DNA of 64,000 nucleotides from contig JACGWO010000010.1 in the NCBI GenBank assembly GCA_034509735.1, positions 9,623,193-9,687,192 of the forward strand, in the 5' to 3' direction. A program made the position numbers and the translations under genes. The notes beneath the pieces were generated by a model. That model did no database searches. It was not told where the DNA came from and saw only the letters and a program-made list of their open reading frames with translations. This document shows, piece by piece, positions 12,866 through 26,230 of this stretch. Numbering within the stretch: the stretch's first letter is position 1; every line of letters starts with the position of its first letter. This DNA comes from Sesamum alatum. Its lineage: Eukaryota; Streptophyta; Magnoliopsida; Lamiales; Pedaliaceae.

Positions 12866-13632
12866 ATACAACCACAAAAAAACACATTTATATCAAATAT
12901 AAATATGCTACCATACAAATACATCACATGCATTTATAACTAGATATCCAATATCTAACCATAAACATAATTAAATGCAGAAAATGCTACATTAATAATG
13001 TAATTTAAAAAATGGATATCACCCATACATCAATGTATAAATAATTTTTGGTTTGGAAATAATTTTAGAAAAATCCAATGCAACTAAAATTAAAACATGC
13101 CAAAATTAACACTTTTCAGAAAACTAGCAGAAATAAGAAAATTTAACTTTTTACGAAAAAAAATGCAAAATGTGCCAAACGTCCCAGACGGGCCGATGGC
13201 TGAACGCAACGTGCCTGCGCGGCCAGCGCAGCGCACGCCCGTGCACGTTGGGTGCGCGCATGCACGCATGAAGTCTATATGCACACTTACTGCCAGCACC
13301 CCCAACAGCGGGCGCCTGCGCCCGGCTGCGCGCCTGCTGGCCCATTAACGGCGCAGGCTGCACTAAGCAAACGATCTGCTTAACGTTTTTTTCAAATTTT
13401 TTTTATGTTTCTAGTATAAAGTTGAAATATAAACATGCATTTATACAAAATCCAATTCTCATAAAATGCATGGATATCCATAATTTCAAAAGTAAAATCA
13501 ACACATATTTTCATATATATAATCATGCTATAAAAATCGTAAAACATGTTTTCCAAAAATATTTTGTAAACACGTTCTACATGCTTAACACATTATAACA
13601 TGTAAATACTTAAGCAACAAACACCGAACCGG
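12866..13632 (-). mobile_element. Leader of a minus-strand Copia family-B element
   Basis: Untranslated leader between a family-B LTR and lost coding sequence. The inverse of about 12870-13190 aligns with 15885-16200 of the plus-strand family-B element (shared landmark ATTATTAAT...TTTTCTGCAT). A GC-rich patch (13180-13360) gives overlapping open frames on both strands that do not look like protein. It ends at 12865 against repeat Q, so the body of this element is gone. Confidence 0.65.
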
Positions 13633-13644
13633 GCTCTGATACCA
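13633..13644 (-). other. Primer-binding site, initiator Met-tRNA (family B, minus)
   Basis: GCTCTGATACCA on the plus strand is the inverse of TGGTATCAGAGC. It lies two bases from the LTR at 13646-15681 and shows that this LTR is a 5' LTR of a minus-strand element. Confidence 0.9.
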
Positions 13645-13645
13645 C

Positions 13646-15681
13646 CGTAAGAGTCGGGTACGGCCCGAGAACACAACGGAAGCATAAAAAAAATGTAAAT
13701 AAGCATAATTTAAACCGGATTCAAAGGGTGTTCCCTTTGAAGTTCCGGGCGTTTGGTATTTGTATAAGCATAAATAACAAAAGAAAAGATGCTAGGGCAT
13801 GTGGCTTAGAAGGACATGAACGAAGGTATATTAAAATCTAAAAGGAAAACCAACCTTTGTTCAATTTTACGTAGAACAGCTTCGAGCTTTTTCTCTTTCT
13901 TTCTTCCTTCATTCATTCCACTTGAGAGCTCAACGTAGAACTCAGTCCACACACACTAAAGATTCATATACTGTATTTCTAGATAGAAAGTAGAAAAAGG
14001 AAGAAGTAACACTATGAATTAGTGAACCTTGGAATGTTATTGTCCAATTCTTCTGTAAGAAGTATGAACACAAAAGAGAGAATTTTTCTGAGTGGTTTTG
14101 GCTAAAATCTCTAGCAAAAAGTGAAGCAAGTGTGTAAGTGAACGTGTAGAAAAATAGTTTTGTGTATGTAGAAAGTAGAACTCAAAATTCCACCTTCACA
14201 ATTAACCTCCAACAACTCCACATACACACATTTCTAGTATAACCACTACACATGTAGCAAAACAAAATCACCCACAAGGAGTCCTCATGGCCGGCCACTC
14301 ATCTACCAAAATGGAGGTTCAACTCTCCTTAACTTGCTTCAAACTTGCATGTAAGTAGAACTTGGATTTTTATGTTTCGGACTTGTATTTAATCAAATTA
14401 AATAAAGTCCAAACATGAATCCATTGGGCATTAATTAATCTAAACTAATATCAATCCAATTGAATCCCAATAATTTATTTTTAATTTAATCAAATTACAA
14501 ATTAATTTGCTCTTGGACATCCACTTCCCTATGATCCAAATTAATTCTTCTTTCCAAATTAATTCCACCAAATCTATAGTGGTTTGTGTGTGACTCATTA
14601 GGTTCACCGTAGCTAGACTTGGGCTTGTATAGAAACACAACTGGTCAATTAAATCGAATTTAATTAACTGTTTTTTCAATTAACCATTAATTGAAAAACG
14701 TCCGTCACCCATGGGTGGCCGTCTAGCAATGGTCCATGGCACTAGAGACTAGGTGAATGTTGGCGTGAGCACTTAGGCTCCCGAGTTCCATAGAGTATGG
14801 TCCTTCCATCATCCATCTCCCGATCTAAGTCTAAGGCATGGGATTGGGCGTCGGATCCTGGACTAGACAACTATGTTCAATACAACTCGAGACACGTTTC
14901 AGAGCTATGTTCAATAAACTGGGACTCTATGTCGATCAATATAGGAAACCATTCCCTACTCAACCAATCTTTGTGGCCACATACTTAAAGAGCTTAAACT
15001 GTTCTCAGAGCGCATAAGACACTCGACTGTCATATACCTGACAAGTGATGGATCCTATCTTGGAATCTACTCCTCAATACATATTCCGACTGCACTGTAT
15101 AAGGCTTATGATGAACGTCTCCCAGATACGGACATCTCTTGCCAGATGCTAGATACAACCATCATATGCATGTGACTTCCATGATTCTTCAAGTCCTATC
15201 GGAGCCGGGAATTCTAGTCATACCGACCAAGCCTCCAAGGTTTTCAATGATGATTCCCCCAAGTCAGTTCAGTCAGTTGACACCTTTGTCACCTAACCCA
15301 CTAATACTGCATAGATGTCCAACATCTGTCGCCGATGAAACACGACACTCATCCAATGAATGCAATCCTTAGTGCAAGCCTCTATAGGACCCTGATGCCT
15401 ATCTCAAGGTCCTCGACTTGGAATGTTTCAGACCCAACCCTTAGAAGTTGGTTTCATAGCTTCCATCCAATGGGTAGCCCAACTATATGTGTTGTACGTT
15501 TGGTTTGTGGGTTTTGTTGTGATGTTAATAGAATAACCATAAATAGTAAGCACAACAAATAGAATTGTCAAACATGAATACTCACTTTATTCATATAACA
15601 ATATTACAATTACAATGAAATTGTCAGAAAGAGGTTACATCAAGGCCAATCTAATTGGCTTTCTGGTCACTTATTCTAACA
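13646..15681 (-). mobile_element. 5' LTR of a minus-strand Copia family-B element
   Basis: In minus orientation it starts TGTTAGAATAAGTGACC and ends close to the primer site at 13644. The inverse of its outer part matches the plus-strand LTR at 22573-24798 over landmarks such as ATAGTTGGGCTAC and the block around GGGCCGTA near the 3' end. Length about 2.0 kb. No matching 3' LTR on the minus strand is present. Open frames here (for example 14797-15562) are not protein-like. Confidence 0.8.
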
Positions 15682-15884
15682 CCTTTAACGGCGGTAAGTT
15701 TTTGTATGAATTTTCCCGTTATAACCTAATTTTATTAGCCATTGATTTTCAAGAATTACAAAAGGATGGTCTAGAATTTAAGTCATTTTTAAATATATTT
15801 TTTATTTATATATATACACTAACTATATATATATATATATCATACATATGTAATATATATGTATATACTAACATAAGCACCGGT
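15682..15884. other. AT-rich junction between two family-B fragments
   Basis: About 200 bases with a TA microsatellite around 15815-15865, between the start of the minus-strand LTR and the leader of the plus-strand element. Nothing else is recognised; it marks a rearrangement or insertion junction. Confidence 0.45.
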
Positions 15885-17292
15885 TGTGTCGTTTTGTATC
15901 ATTTCTTTTTCAGAAAATTTAATTTTCTAATTTTTGGCTAATTTTTTAAAATTATTAATTTTAGCTAATTTTTATTTTAGTTAAATTGGATTTTTTTTAA
16001 ATTAAATTATGCTTGGATTAAAAATATATTTTACATTGGATGTATGGTGCTTGATATTCATTTTTAATTGCATTATTAATATGTAATTTTCTGCATCAAT
16101 CATGTTCCTGTGTATTATATTGGATATCATGTTAATAAATGCATGAAATGCATTTATTTGGTGAGCATGTTTATATTTGATATAATTGTGTGATCGTTGT
16201 TTAGTGGATAAACAATGAGGATGATTACAAAGCCCATTCCCATGGGTATGGTTTTAAGTTTTGTTAGGAGAGGCCTGCGTGCCTCTTTGTTTTTATCTCT
16301 CTAATCATTTTTAACCTTGAAATAATAAGGCTTGCTATCTCACTTTCTATGTGCTCCCTCAACTTATGGTTGGGGTGTCTTATTTAAAGATGTAATGAGA
16401 ATAGTTAGATTGTGTGGATTATTCTTTTTTTGAATAAATAAATGTAAGGAAGCATCTCCATGGTGATGGACCCCCGTTGGATAAAACCCATGATGGAGAG
16501 CCAAAAAGAACGAAGAGGAATTTCACATCCACTTAGAATGATAATGGGTTATAACTTTTTAATAGTGTAGATCACCCTAGATGTATTATTGATCTACTGT
16601 GGGTTCTACGGATTACATAGGATAGGCTTGTGATTATCGAATAGGGGTATGCTAGGCTTTATTGCATGTGGTGTGTTTGGAATTCACTTTTTTTAATATT
16701 TGATATTAAACCAAAGCATACAAAATAACTTAGTGATGAGGTCTCTGTCATAAATAAATTTAATTCTCACGTGGGTGGTTAAGTTGATATTAGACCCATT
16801 AATGGATAAAAAATTAAATGGTTTTATTTAATCCTAGACTTCCATCCACAACAATGTGGTGTTGGTGCTACTTCCACCCATTTGTGGTGCGTTTGAAATG
16901 GAGAAAGCTACACTATTGTTGTGAACAAATGGAATATACTCCTGCTTTCTATCTCACAAGTCGTGGGGGCGACAATTGATATATTCGTTTGGTTGGTGGG
17001 TCGAGCCAAATGCTAAGTAACATGATTCGCTTGGAGTCCTTGGGGTCACGTAAAGAAGTAAGGCGTTGGGGATCTCATTGAATGAGAATGGTATAGGTTA
17101 CTTCGCACAAAGCTTTTTTCTGTGTTAATCGTAAAAGTGGGGCATGGAGAATTGCATTTGTGAACTCCAAGCCTATTAGGATATGATTTTCGAAAACCTC
17201 ACTTGAGAGCGGTGGGCTTTTTGATGAAATAGTGGGAGGAGGGGATATTAATGAATGAAGACCAATTCTTAACTTGAATTAATTATGCGAAA
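15885..17292 (+). mobile_element. Leader of plus-strand Copia family-B element (5' LTR missing)
   Basis: Aligns with the inverse of 12870-13190 at its start. Around 16730-17220 it resembles the family-A leader at about 2730-3120 and 4520-4680 (GATGAGGTCT..., GGGGATCTCAT..., AGTGGGAG just before gag). No LTR or primer site precedes it, so the 5' end of the element has been lost. Confidence 0.65.
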
Positions 17293-18000
17293 ATGTACTT
17301 GATTTTTTGTTTTACATTTGATATGATCTGTAAGAATCCACTCATTGCAATTCTTGAGGCTAATATATTCGACAGAACAAACTATAACGATTGGCTGGAA
17401 AATCTTAGGATTATCCCAGATTGCGAGAACCAGTCTTACATTTTGGATAGGTCTCTGCCTCGGGCCTTGCCAGAGGGGTGCATGACCAAAAAACGTTTGA
17501 CGTTTGAGAAGTGGCATGAGGATAATCGAAATGTTTGCAGTATCATAATGGCCCAATGACTAATGAGATCCAGAAACAGTACCATAGGAATGACGATGTC
17601 AAGTCAATGATGCTCCTCATAAAACATGTTTTGCTATCTTGGACCGGCATATTAGATATGCTACAATGAAGTCATTCTTCGACACAATGATGACTGAAGG
17701 TCTTCTGTACAAGGGCATAGGGTAAGATGCTATCGCCTGTGAAAAAGCTCAAGGACCTCAAAGCTGACCTTGAGAAGGAAATATACATTGATGTGATCAT
17801 TCAGTCTCTCCCTCCCTGTCTCTTCCTCCCTCATTCGGCCATTTATTGTAAAGTACAACCTTAATGGGCTTGATAAGTCCATACATGAGTTGATAAACAT
17901 GTTGATTTAGTATGACGCAACGACCATATGTTTGCACCATCAGTATTGATAGGGAAGGCTTCGACCTCAAAAGCGAAAGACAAAGGGGCCGGACGCTGAA
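17293..18000 (+). pseudogene. Copia family-B gag remnant
   Basis: Opens with an ATG and reads NPLIAILEANIFDRTNYNDW, matching the N-terminal gag pattern of family A (PLATILKTNNLVGTNY). The first 88 codons are open and end at 17559. Later gag motifs (PRHIRYATMKSFF-like at about 17645, a conserved sequence near the LPPSFRPFIVKYN stretch at about 17810-17860) lie in shifted frames. The particle protein cannot be made. The UBN2 assignment is by resemblance to family A. Confidence 0.7.
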
Positions 18001-18129
18001 GGAGGAAGAAGGCTAAGACCAAATTAGTCATTGCAAGTGCTTTCAGTGCTCATGTTACCTGCTAGGCATGTGCAAAAGGAAGAGGAACGCAGTTTGACAG
18101 TCAAAGTTTGCAAAAGATGTTTGCATAAA

Positions 18130-20270
18130 TTAGGGATAAATGCAAGGAAGGTACCATACTATAGACCACTTTTGCAATTTCGATACCATATTTTCAAAAT
18201 GGTCAACTTCAGTACCATACAATGAGGAGTCTGGCAAAATTGATATTGTAGTTTATGAAAGTTGCAAATTTATTACCTTAGTTTTGAACTGGCAGTTTTA
18301 GTGCCAACCCTTATCTTTTGATAATATCACTTCTAGTCCCCTATATTTATTTTTTCGCACGGATTTTGCCCAGATTTTAGATTTAGCACCCTATTGCATG
18401 AAAATGGTATTAGAGCCTAGGTTTATTGAAGAAATATTTGTTTATATTACATATTGATATTTTATCCCTAACGGAGAAGATTTAAAAGTATGGAAACCGA
18501 ATGAAAGTTCGAGTTACATTGAAACATGGAATATTTTCAGATTCTGAAAATACAGAAAACAGAATTTCTTATGAAATTCTTAGAACCATCACCAAGAGTC
18601 CAAGGTTGGTCGATCCATCACTTCTTCCAAAGGAAGAAAGAGAGGAATGGCACAGAAATCGCCATGTCCAACAGGCGCTACCAGGGAATACGCTGAGACT
18701 TCTACAGGGAGGTGAGATCCATGGAAGAATCCCAGCCAGGAGATCCGGAACAGGTAGATTCCTGAAAAAATACAGTTCTAAAAATAATGATTAAAAGTTC
18801 TGATTGGAGGGAACTCGAACCGGATGCCTCAAAGTACTCTTAGGACCTTACAGTGGTCCAAAAGAAAGTTCACGACTATGGACATAGGTTAATCAAATAT
18901 ACCTATGAAAATAGACCTCTCTTGAACCAAAATGAATCCTATGGATGAGATCCTAAAGATCCTATACAGAAGGATCTTATAGATCTGAAGGCTGAGTTCA
19001 CAGATCTGAAAAGAAATTAAAGGAATACCCCTGAGAAATCTAGATCTCATTAGGAATGCATCAGGGACGCCCTTGGACCAGTTATCTTTCCATCAGAAGG
19101 AAAAGGCGAAGGAGATCTCGAAGCCAAAGACACAAGAAGAACAATCATCGAGATCATCAAAATCTATAAACTAATGGAGATATCAAGAGTGGATCTATCG
19201 AATCTACAAGAGTTAGCTGAATCCTTTTCCCAGTTAGGGATTGTGGATTTAATCAACATCCAAACCAATGAGGTCGCTCTAACTTTACCACAGCGGAGGG
19301 AAGCACAGGCTCAAATGATCCTCCACAGGATCATCCAATGAGAGAAGGTACGGATTTTCACACCAATGCTACTCCTACTTTCATAGGACAGGAAAGACTG
19401 TCGGCAGAGGACGACAAAAAGCCAACAGTCAAACAGGACAGGAAGCACTAGCTGGAGAACACATGGCCGACAAGCCATAATGACCACAACTGGAAAGTAG
19501 AAAGACAAAAGAGCTGACGAATGCAGTGACGACATCCAAAGGAAGAATGAAGTCTGGGTTTGAAGTCCGGGGCTATTATGAATAGAGAGCTAGGAAGCAG
19601 TTGGAGGACATAAAAAAACTTCTCCAACTCTTCAGAAAAATAAATTGTGTCTTTAAATTCCCTAAGTATTAGAATATTCAGTGTATCGGGTTATCCCAAC
19701 GAGTCAAGTCCTCTTATCCATGAGAGGCAATATAGTTTTCTCCTCCGATAGAGGAATAAAATATCTATGTAATATATCAAGTATTTCTTCAATAAAGTAA
19801 AGGCTTCTGTCCAACATTGTTTATCCAAAATTTTTATTGAGTCTCCGTTATTAGAATACTTTTACGCCCTAGGTAGGAAACGAAATAGGGTTGTTTTATT
19901 TGCTGTTGAAGGAACCAAAGACCTGCAACCATCTGCCGCGGTAGTGTGGTTGGAAGAAGTCCATAAAAACCGAGACTTGGAATACCCGGCAACAAAACAG
20001 TCAAACCAAGGTATGAATTTATAGAGGCTTAATTTTTATTTTCGGAAGCATGTTGGGCCTGATCAGAGTAGTATTGTATGGGTGCTATTTCTAAAAAAAT
20101 AAAATAATAATAATAATAATAATAATTTTGGGACCAAATCTGATACTATCTCAAAGTTGAGGAGCTAAAATTAGAATAAAGTACCTTATTTGCCAGTGTC
20201 TGTAAACTACAGTATCAAAATTGGCTATTTTAAAAAGTGTGTCTAAGACTCTCTCCAATCAAGGTACAAT
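18130..20270 (+). mobile_element. Unclassified insertion in family-B gag-pol, possible pararetrovirus-derived
   Basis: It separates the gag tail from the protease of the host Copia. Its edges carry related, inverted text (ATTGATATTGTAGTTTATGA near 18245 against the inverse of 20195-20220), so it is a terminal-repeat-type unit. Inside are a near match to the Met-tRNA primer site (TGGTATTAGAGCC, about 18405), a 97-codon frame at 18501-18794 rich in charged residues, a later stretch with LAESFSQLGIVDLINIQ (about 19205-19260), and an AATAAA-type signal near 19793. Primer site, dense short frames and no recognised LTR suggest an endogenous caulimovirid fragment, but no diagnostic reverse transcriptase or movement motif is visible. 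Frames are broken. Confidence 0.35.
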
Positions 20271-20274
20271 GTGT

Positions 20275-22560
20275 TATTAAGTTTTAACATGATTACTAGT
20301 TCTACTTCTTGGGTATAGATATCTATTGTTGAGCTCACATCTGCAATAGTTTGCAGGTGATAGAAAAGAGTAGAAGGTTAAGATGGAGATGGCCTTGAGG
20401 CTAGGCGATGGCAGAGCTGTTACTGCAAAAGCTAATAGGACTGCTTAGACTTAGCTATTAGTGATCATGTTACGAAATAGAGTAGAAGGGTTACAATTTT
20501 TTACCTAGGATGACCAAATTATATTTTCTATTGTTGGACAATTGTGATTACAAATTTTGATCTATAAAAGTTACTTTTATTTAACAAAGAATGGTTCTTC
20601 ACGTTTGCTAGCTTGTTTGCATAATTATTTTCACAATCCCATGAGTAATTGGATTATGACTGCTCAAAACAAATGATAAAATGGACAATCAAGAAAAACT
20701 CATAGATCTGGGGATGAAAGGCTATGTCACATTCCTCTAGATAGGATAAGAAGGTTGGTAAACTCAAAGAGCCTAGAAATAGACAATTTGAGCCTACTAA
20801 CTCATGAGTCCTGCCTGAGAAACAAGAATGAATGAGAGGCCCTTTGTAAGACAAAACATGCTTGCCAGGGGTCTGTTGGATTTGATCCATTCAGATGTTT
20901 GTAGGCTACTAAATATGCAACAAAGGTGTGTTCACAAGTCTTAAGGTATTTCAAAGATTCAAGGAATTAGACTTGACGTGAAGAACCAAACTGGTTGCAA
21001 AATTAAACCATTCGATTGAATCGAGGTGGTGTGTATTTAAGTATGAGTTATTGAAGTATCTAACGAGAATGGTTTTCTCTCTCAGTGAAATCCTCCTGGA
21101 ACGCCAAAAGTTGAATGGCGTCATTGATAAGGGAGGTATCGAACCTTGTTAGATATAGTTCGATTTATATTTCATTGAACTACCTTGGCCTTTCTGTGAC
21201 GTGTTCTTAAGACATCGCCAAGTTGTCATAGATGGCGCTTTCTGAGACTATGACCCATGAGTTATATTTGATATGGTATGGTAAGCCTGCGTCCTACAAA
21301 TACTTTAGAGTGTGCAGTAGCCCTACTTACGTCAAGAGACTAGTAAGAGACAAACTGGACCAGAGTCTAGTTTTTGCAGGTTTATAGGTTATCCCAAGGG
21401 AAGCTGGATTTCATGAGATACCCGACATGAGGAGTTGATCATTGAGGAATCAAGTGAAACAACACCTCAGCAACATATAGCAAACATTATTTGTAACCGA
21501 CTCTTCCCGCTGACGTATTCCAGTCCTCCAAGGGTTGACAAGAGTACCCTAGCAAAACTAAGAGCTGCAGGTTTCTGGGTCTAACCAGTCAATTTGATAT
21601 GCGATCCAAAGATATAAGGAGAAGCAATTTTGGACATCGACTTAGAGAAATGGCCTAGGGCCATGAGATTTGAGATGGAGTTCAAACTAGGTTTGGACTG
21701 TTTTGTAGCTTGTATATGAAGAAGGTTAATGGGAGCTCAGTTGTGTTCCAAGTGCTTTAGGTGGACGATATCTTGCTTATTTGGAATGACATCGAGATGT
21801 TAGGAGACGCTAAAGCATAATAATTACCCATGCAATTCTCCACAAAGGAATTGGGTTCCCTATAAGACTTAGGGTTAAGCTATCCAAGTCAGTCTTCATG
21901 TACTGATGAGGAGCTTAGAAAGATATTTGCCATTTCCTATGACTTTGGCATAGACGGCATATGGTATGTTGTCCATTGCATTAGCCATGGTGTTGTGTAT
22001 GCTTTGAGCATGACAATAGATATCGAACCTATGCTCAGGAGGCACATTGCACTGCAGTCAAGACCATTCTTAAGTACCTGAGAAGGACTAAAGAAATGTT
22101 CTTGATGCACCACAATAGAGAGTTGATTTTGGAAGGCTATGGCGCTACTAGCTTCCAATTCGATGTAGATGAAGCCGAGACTCAATCTGAATGTGTATTC
22201 AAGCTTAATGGTGATGTGGTGGCTTGGAAAGATTCCAAGCAGGATGCAACAACAAATTTCACCACGGAAGCCAAATATATAACGACTTTTGAATTTGCCT
22301 AGGAAGTGGTTTGGATGAAAACTGCAAGTAATTGTTGGGTGTGGTGCCTATCACTACCGAGCCAGTGGTTACTTTTGCAGAATAACAACAAAGTTGTAAC
22401 GCAAGCTAAAGCACAGAGATCTCATCATGGATCCAGGAAAATTCATAGACGCCACCATCAACTTGGAGATATGGTAGGTAAATGTGCGGGTGGACCGCGT
22501 CACGTCGGCAGAAAACACTTACGCTCAACATCTTGAGAAGATAGGTCTGAAGGACATGGG
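20275..22560 (+). pseudogene. Copia family-B pol remnant
   Basis: Domains appear in Copia order but with very many stops and shifts: protease-like text near 20310-20440, pre-integrase and integrase text (LLDLIHSDVC, about 20875-20905), reverse transcriptase with VDDILLIWNDIEMLGDAK (about 21765-21815; the usual motif is YVDD), and RNase H with VVAWKDSKQDATTNFTTEAKY (about 22215-22280). The last part, YAQHLEKIGLKDMG (about 22520-22560), matches the C-terminus of family A. It is older-looking than the family-A copies. Confidence 0.75.
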
Positions 22561-22572
22561 TGACTAATTGGC

Positions 22573-24798
22573 TGTTAAACATTAACATCACAACAAAGCA
22601 TTTAGCCAAAAAGCCAATTGGACTGGCGATTTTGGAATCTATTTAGCAATCTTTTCTAATGTAATATTAATTGTTAAAGTACTTTGGCAATTGTATTTTT
22701 TGTACTTACTATGTATGTTAAACTGCTTTAACATCATAATACAGCCCACAGATCAAACATACAACACATGTAGTTGGGCTACACATTGGATAGTGGCCAT
22801 GAAACCAACTTCTGAGGGTTGGGCTTGAAGTATTCCAAGTCAAGAACCTCGAGACTAGGCATTGAGAGCTCTATTGAGACTTTCACTGAGTGTTGCATTC
22901 ATTTGATGAGTGTCATGTTTCATCAGTAACGGACAAGGGACGTCTATGTAACTTAGTGGGTGGTTGACAAGGGTTGTCAAGCCGACTGAAATGACTCGCA
23001 GGGAGTCGTCATATGGAAGCTCCGAAGGCTTGGTCAGTATGACTGGAACTCTGGCTCTAATAGTATAGGATTAATTCTCGGACTTGAGGAGCCATGGCAG
23101 TCTTATGCACGTGATGGTTGTATGTCGGATCTGGTGAGAGGTGACCATGTCTTTGACATGATCACGATAAGCCTTATCCAGTGCAGTCAGAATGTATAGT
23201 GAGGATAGTGGGTTCCAGGAAGAGAATCTGTCCTCGATCATTATATGATAGTAGTATCTCATAGGCGCTCTGTGATGTGTTTAGGCTCTTACAACCTATT
23301 GCCACAGTGATTGGTCGAATAGGAAATGGTTTCCCATGTCGATCAATGGAGCAAACGTGGTCTCGAGTTTTGAGCATAGATGCCTAGTCCAAGATGAGAA
23401 CCGACGCCCAATTCTATGCTCTAGACTAAGATCGGGAGATAGTTGACAGAAGGACAATACCCATATGAAACTCGAGAGCCTATATATATGCCAATATTCA
23501 CATTGTCTCTAATTCTATGGACCATTGTTAGATGGTCACCCATGGTGATAACCGTTTCTGATTAATGGTTAATCAAAAATAATTAATTAAATTAGATTTA
23601 TTTAATCAATTGTGTTGGATATAAACCCAACTCTAGCTGAAATTGAACCTAAATAGTCACACACAAATCACTATGGAGGTGAAGGAATCCATTTAGAATT
23701 AATTTCGAAAGATGAAAATTAATTTTATTGGATTAAATTAATTTTTGGATAATATAAATGATTGGATCATTTATATGTGGGATAATTCCATTCAATAGAT
23801 AGCCAAAGATTAAACTAAATGAATTAATTAAATTTTGACTTAGTACCTTTAAATTAATTGGACTGACTTATTAGGTTCGATCATATAACTAATTGGATCA
23901 AAAAATTAGTATTTGGGCTTATGTTTATTTAGTTGAATTAAATAAACCAATGGGTTAAAATTGGGTTGAATTTAAACTGAATTAACTTAATGCCAATGGA
24001 CCTCGATTTGGCTTGATTAATTTGATTAAAATCAAGCTCAGTTCACGACTTAAAATCCAGGTTCAATGAGTGAATGCAAGTTGAGGAGTAGTTGAAACTC
24101 CTCCATGCTAGGAGCATCACAGTAGGCCACATGTGTTAGTGTGCAAGGTATGCAGTAAGTGGTTGGAGGTTGTCTGCAAGTCACGGTAGAAGTTATCTAG
24201 GATAACTTGCATGTTTGAATTTGGAGTTCATAACGTGCATTTTTCCATATGCTACACATAACATTGATTACTTCCTTACTTGCAAGCACTAAACTTACTC
24301 TCCCATTGCATTATTCCTCTGTAGTGAATTTACAGTTTTCCATTCATATTTCTCTTTAATTGTTCTATTTTGAACTAGGTTCAAAGCATAGAACCAGAAC
24401 AATCCAAAGACACTAATTAATAGTGTTTGTTTTGGAGTTGTTGTTCTTCTACTATCTGGTTCCATCTAGCACTAGTACAAGGTTCATTCATTCTAAGTGT
24501 GGTATGGACGACCTAGAGGAGTACTGAGTTGGATTCTAAAGTAAATGGAAAAAGGGACGAAAAGGGAACAACGCTTGTTGCCGTGCAACATACGAAAAAA
24601 AAAGATAATATTTTGATTTAAATTATTGTACTTTGTTGTTTCCTCATCTAGCCACAAGTTCAAGCATATTATATTTATGTTATGATGCTTTTGAAAACAC
24701 TGAACACCCGGAAATTCAAAGGGAACACCCCTTTGAAATTGAATTTAAAGTTCTTTTATTTTACGCTTCTGCCACGTTCCCGGGCCGTATCCATTCTT
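22573..24798 (+). mobile_element. 3' LTR of plus-strand Copia family-B element
   Basis: Starts TGTTAAACATTAAC just after the pol remnant and ends near CGGGCCGTATCCATTCTT. It aligns over its length with the inverse of 13646-15681. No primer site follows, as expected for a 3' LTR. No target duplication could be assigned because the 5' LTR is missing. Confidence 0.75.
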
Positions 24799-24819
24799 TG
24801 ACTATAGAGACCTGAACTA

Positions 24820-26230
24820 AATAAAGTATCCATTTGATGGGTCAAATTTCATTGACGACGGGCTTATGACGTCTATACAGTATTAGAGGTGGTTGACAAT
24901 GGTTTTCAAGCCGACTTAACTGGCTCGCAGGAAGTTGTCATATGGAAGTTCGTGTGGCATGATCGATATGATTTGAACTCCTTGACCCCGAGAGTATAGG
25001 ATTTGTTCGTAAGACTTGAGAATCTGCAGTAGCCTCGTGTGTGGGGAGGTTGTATCTAAGTCTTGAAAAAATGTGATTGTGTTTTAACGTGGCCACCAAA
25101 AGCCCTATTTCAGTACAATCGAAATATGTATAGAGGCTAGTGAGTTACAAAATAGGATTCGTCGCCTATCCTGAAATGATAGCAATCTTATGTGTTCTCT
25201 AAGATGTGTTAGATTCCGTAAAGTCTGGGGCCACAGCTGATAATCAAATAAGAAAAGGGTTTCCTATGTTGATCGAGGGAGAAACAAGAATTAGAGTTGA
25301 TACATAGATATCTAGTTCGAGATGATAACCAATTATAATTCAATGCTCTAGACTAAGGTCAGGAGATGGAGATGGAGATAGAAGGACTATACCTATATGG
25401 TACTCGAAAATCCTATCGTTTCATGCCATTTCATCTATTATCTAGTCCCACGGACCGTTGCTAGATGGCTACAGATGGTAACGGGTAGTCTTGGATTAAT
25501 ACGATTAAATGATTAATCAAGGGTGATTAATTGGATATTATTCAATTAATCTAGTGCAAATCAATTGCCAAATTAAATTGTGTAATAGCTGAAGTCGAAG
25601 TCTAACTGAAGGTGAAGTTAAAGGGTCACACACAAATCTCTTACAAAATCAGAGAATTAATTATTGATTCTACAACAAAATGATTAATTTAAAGTGTTTA
25701 AATTAATCATATTTAAATAATCAAATTATTCAAGTATAGAGTGCCTATTTGATAGGAGACCAAAAAATTAATTAATGTGATTAATTAATGATGTGTGGAC
25801 TTGATATATTAATGAGATTAATTTATTGAGTTGGTCTGAATATTGTTCGACTTGGACTTTAAGTAAATTGGATTTAATTTAAATGTCCAAGCCACATTTT
25901 GAGCCCAAGCCTGTTAAAGGAGATGTTCCAAGGTAGTTGAGAGAGGTTGTGGAGAAATTATATCTCTTCCACATTGAGGCCATGATGGCCAAGTGGAAGA
26001 CTAAAGAGAGTCATCTTACCCGGCCATCACCACCATTCTCACTAAACCAATCTCATAACTCTTTACATACAGATTCTCATTCTCTCTTTCTATCTCAGTG
26101 AAAGTGTTTCACTTATTGATAAAAGAAAAATTAAGAGTAGCTAATTAATTGTTATTATTCTTGGTGTTCTTCTAGTTAAGTATAGTGATTCCTAGGCCGT
26201 ACCAGAACCTATCAACTACAGTTTGGCCTG
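24820..26230 (+). mobile_element. Second, partial and diverged family-B LTR
   Basis: Directly after the 3' LTR a second copy of the same kind of sequence starts part-way in: GGTGGTTGACAATGG...CAAGCCGACTTAACTGG...CTCGCAGG near 24890-24930 corresponds to 22960-23000 in the full LTR. It continues to about 26230 with similar blocks (GGTCACACACAAATC near 25622). The first 250-300 bases are missing. It has diverged further from the full LTR than the minus copy has. Confidence 0.6.

Noticed and set aside
13090..13363. Overlapping frames in the GC-rich patch of the family-B leader
   Set aside because: Present on both strands in the untranslated leader of a retrotransposon, with no domain or conservation visible.
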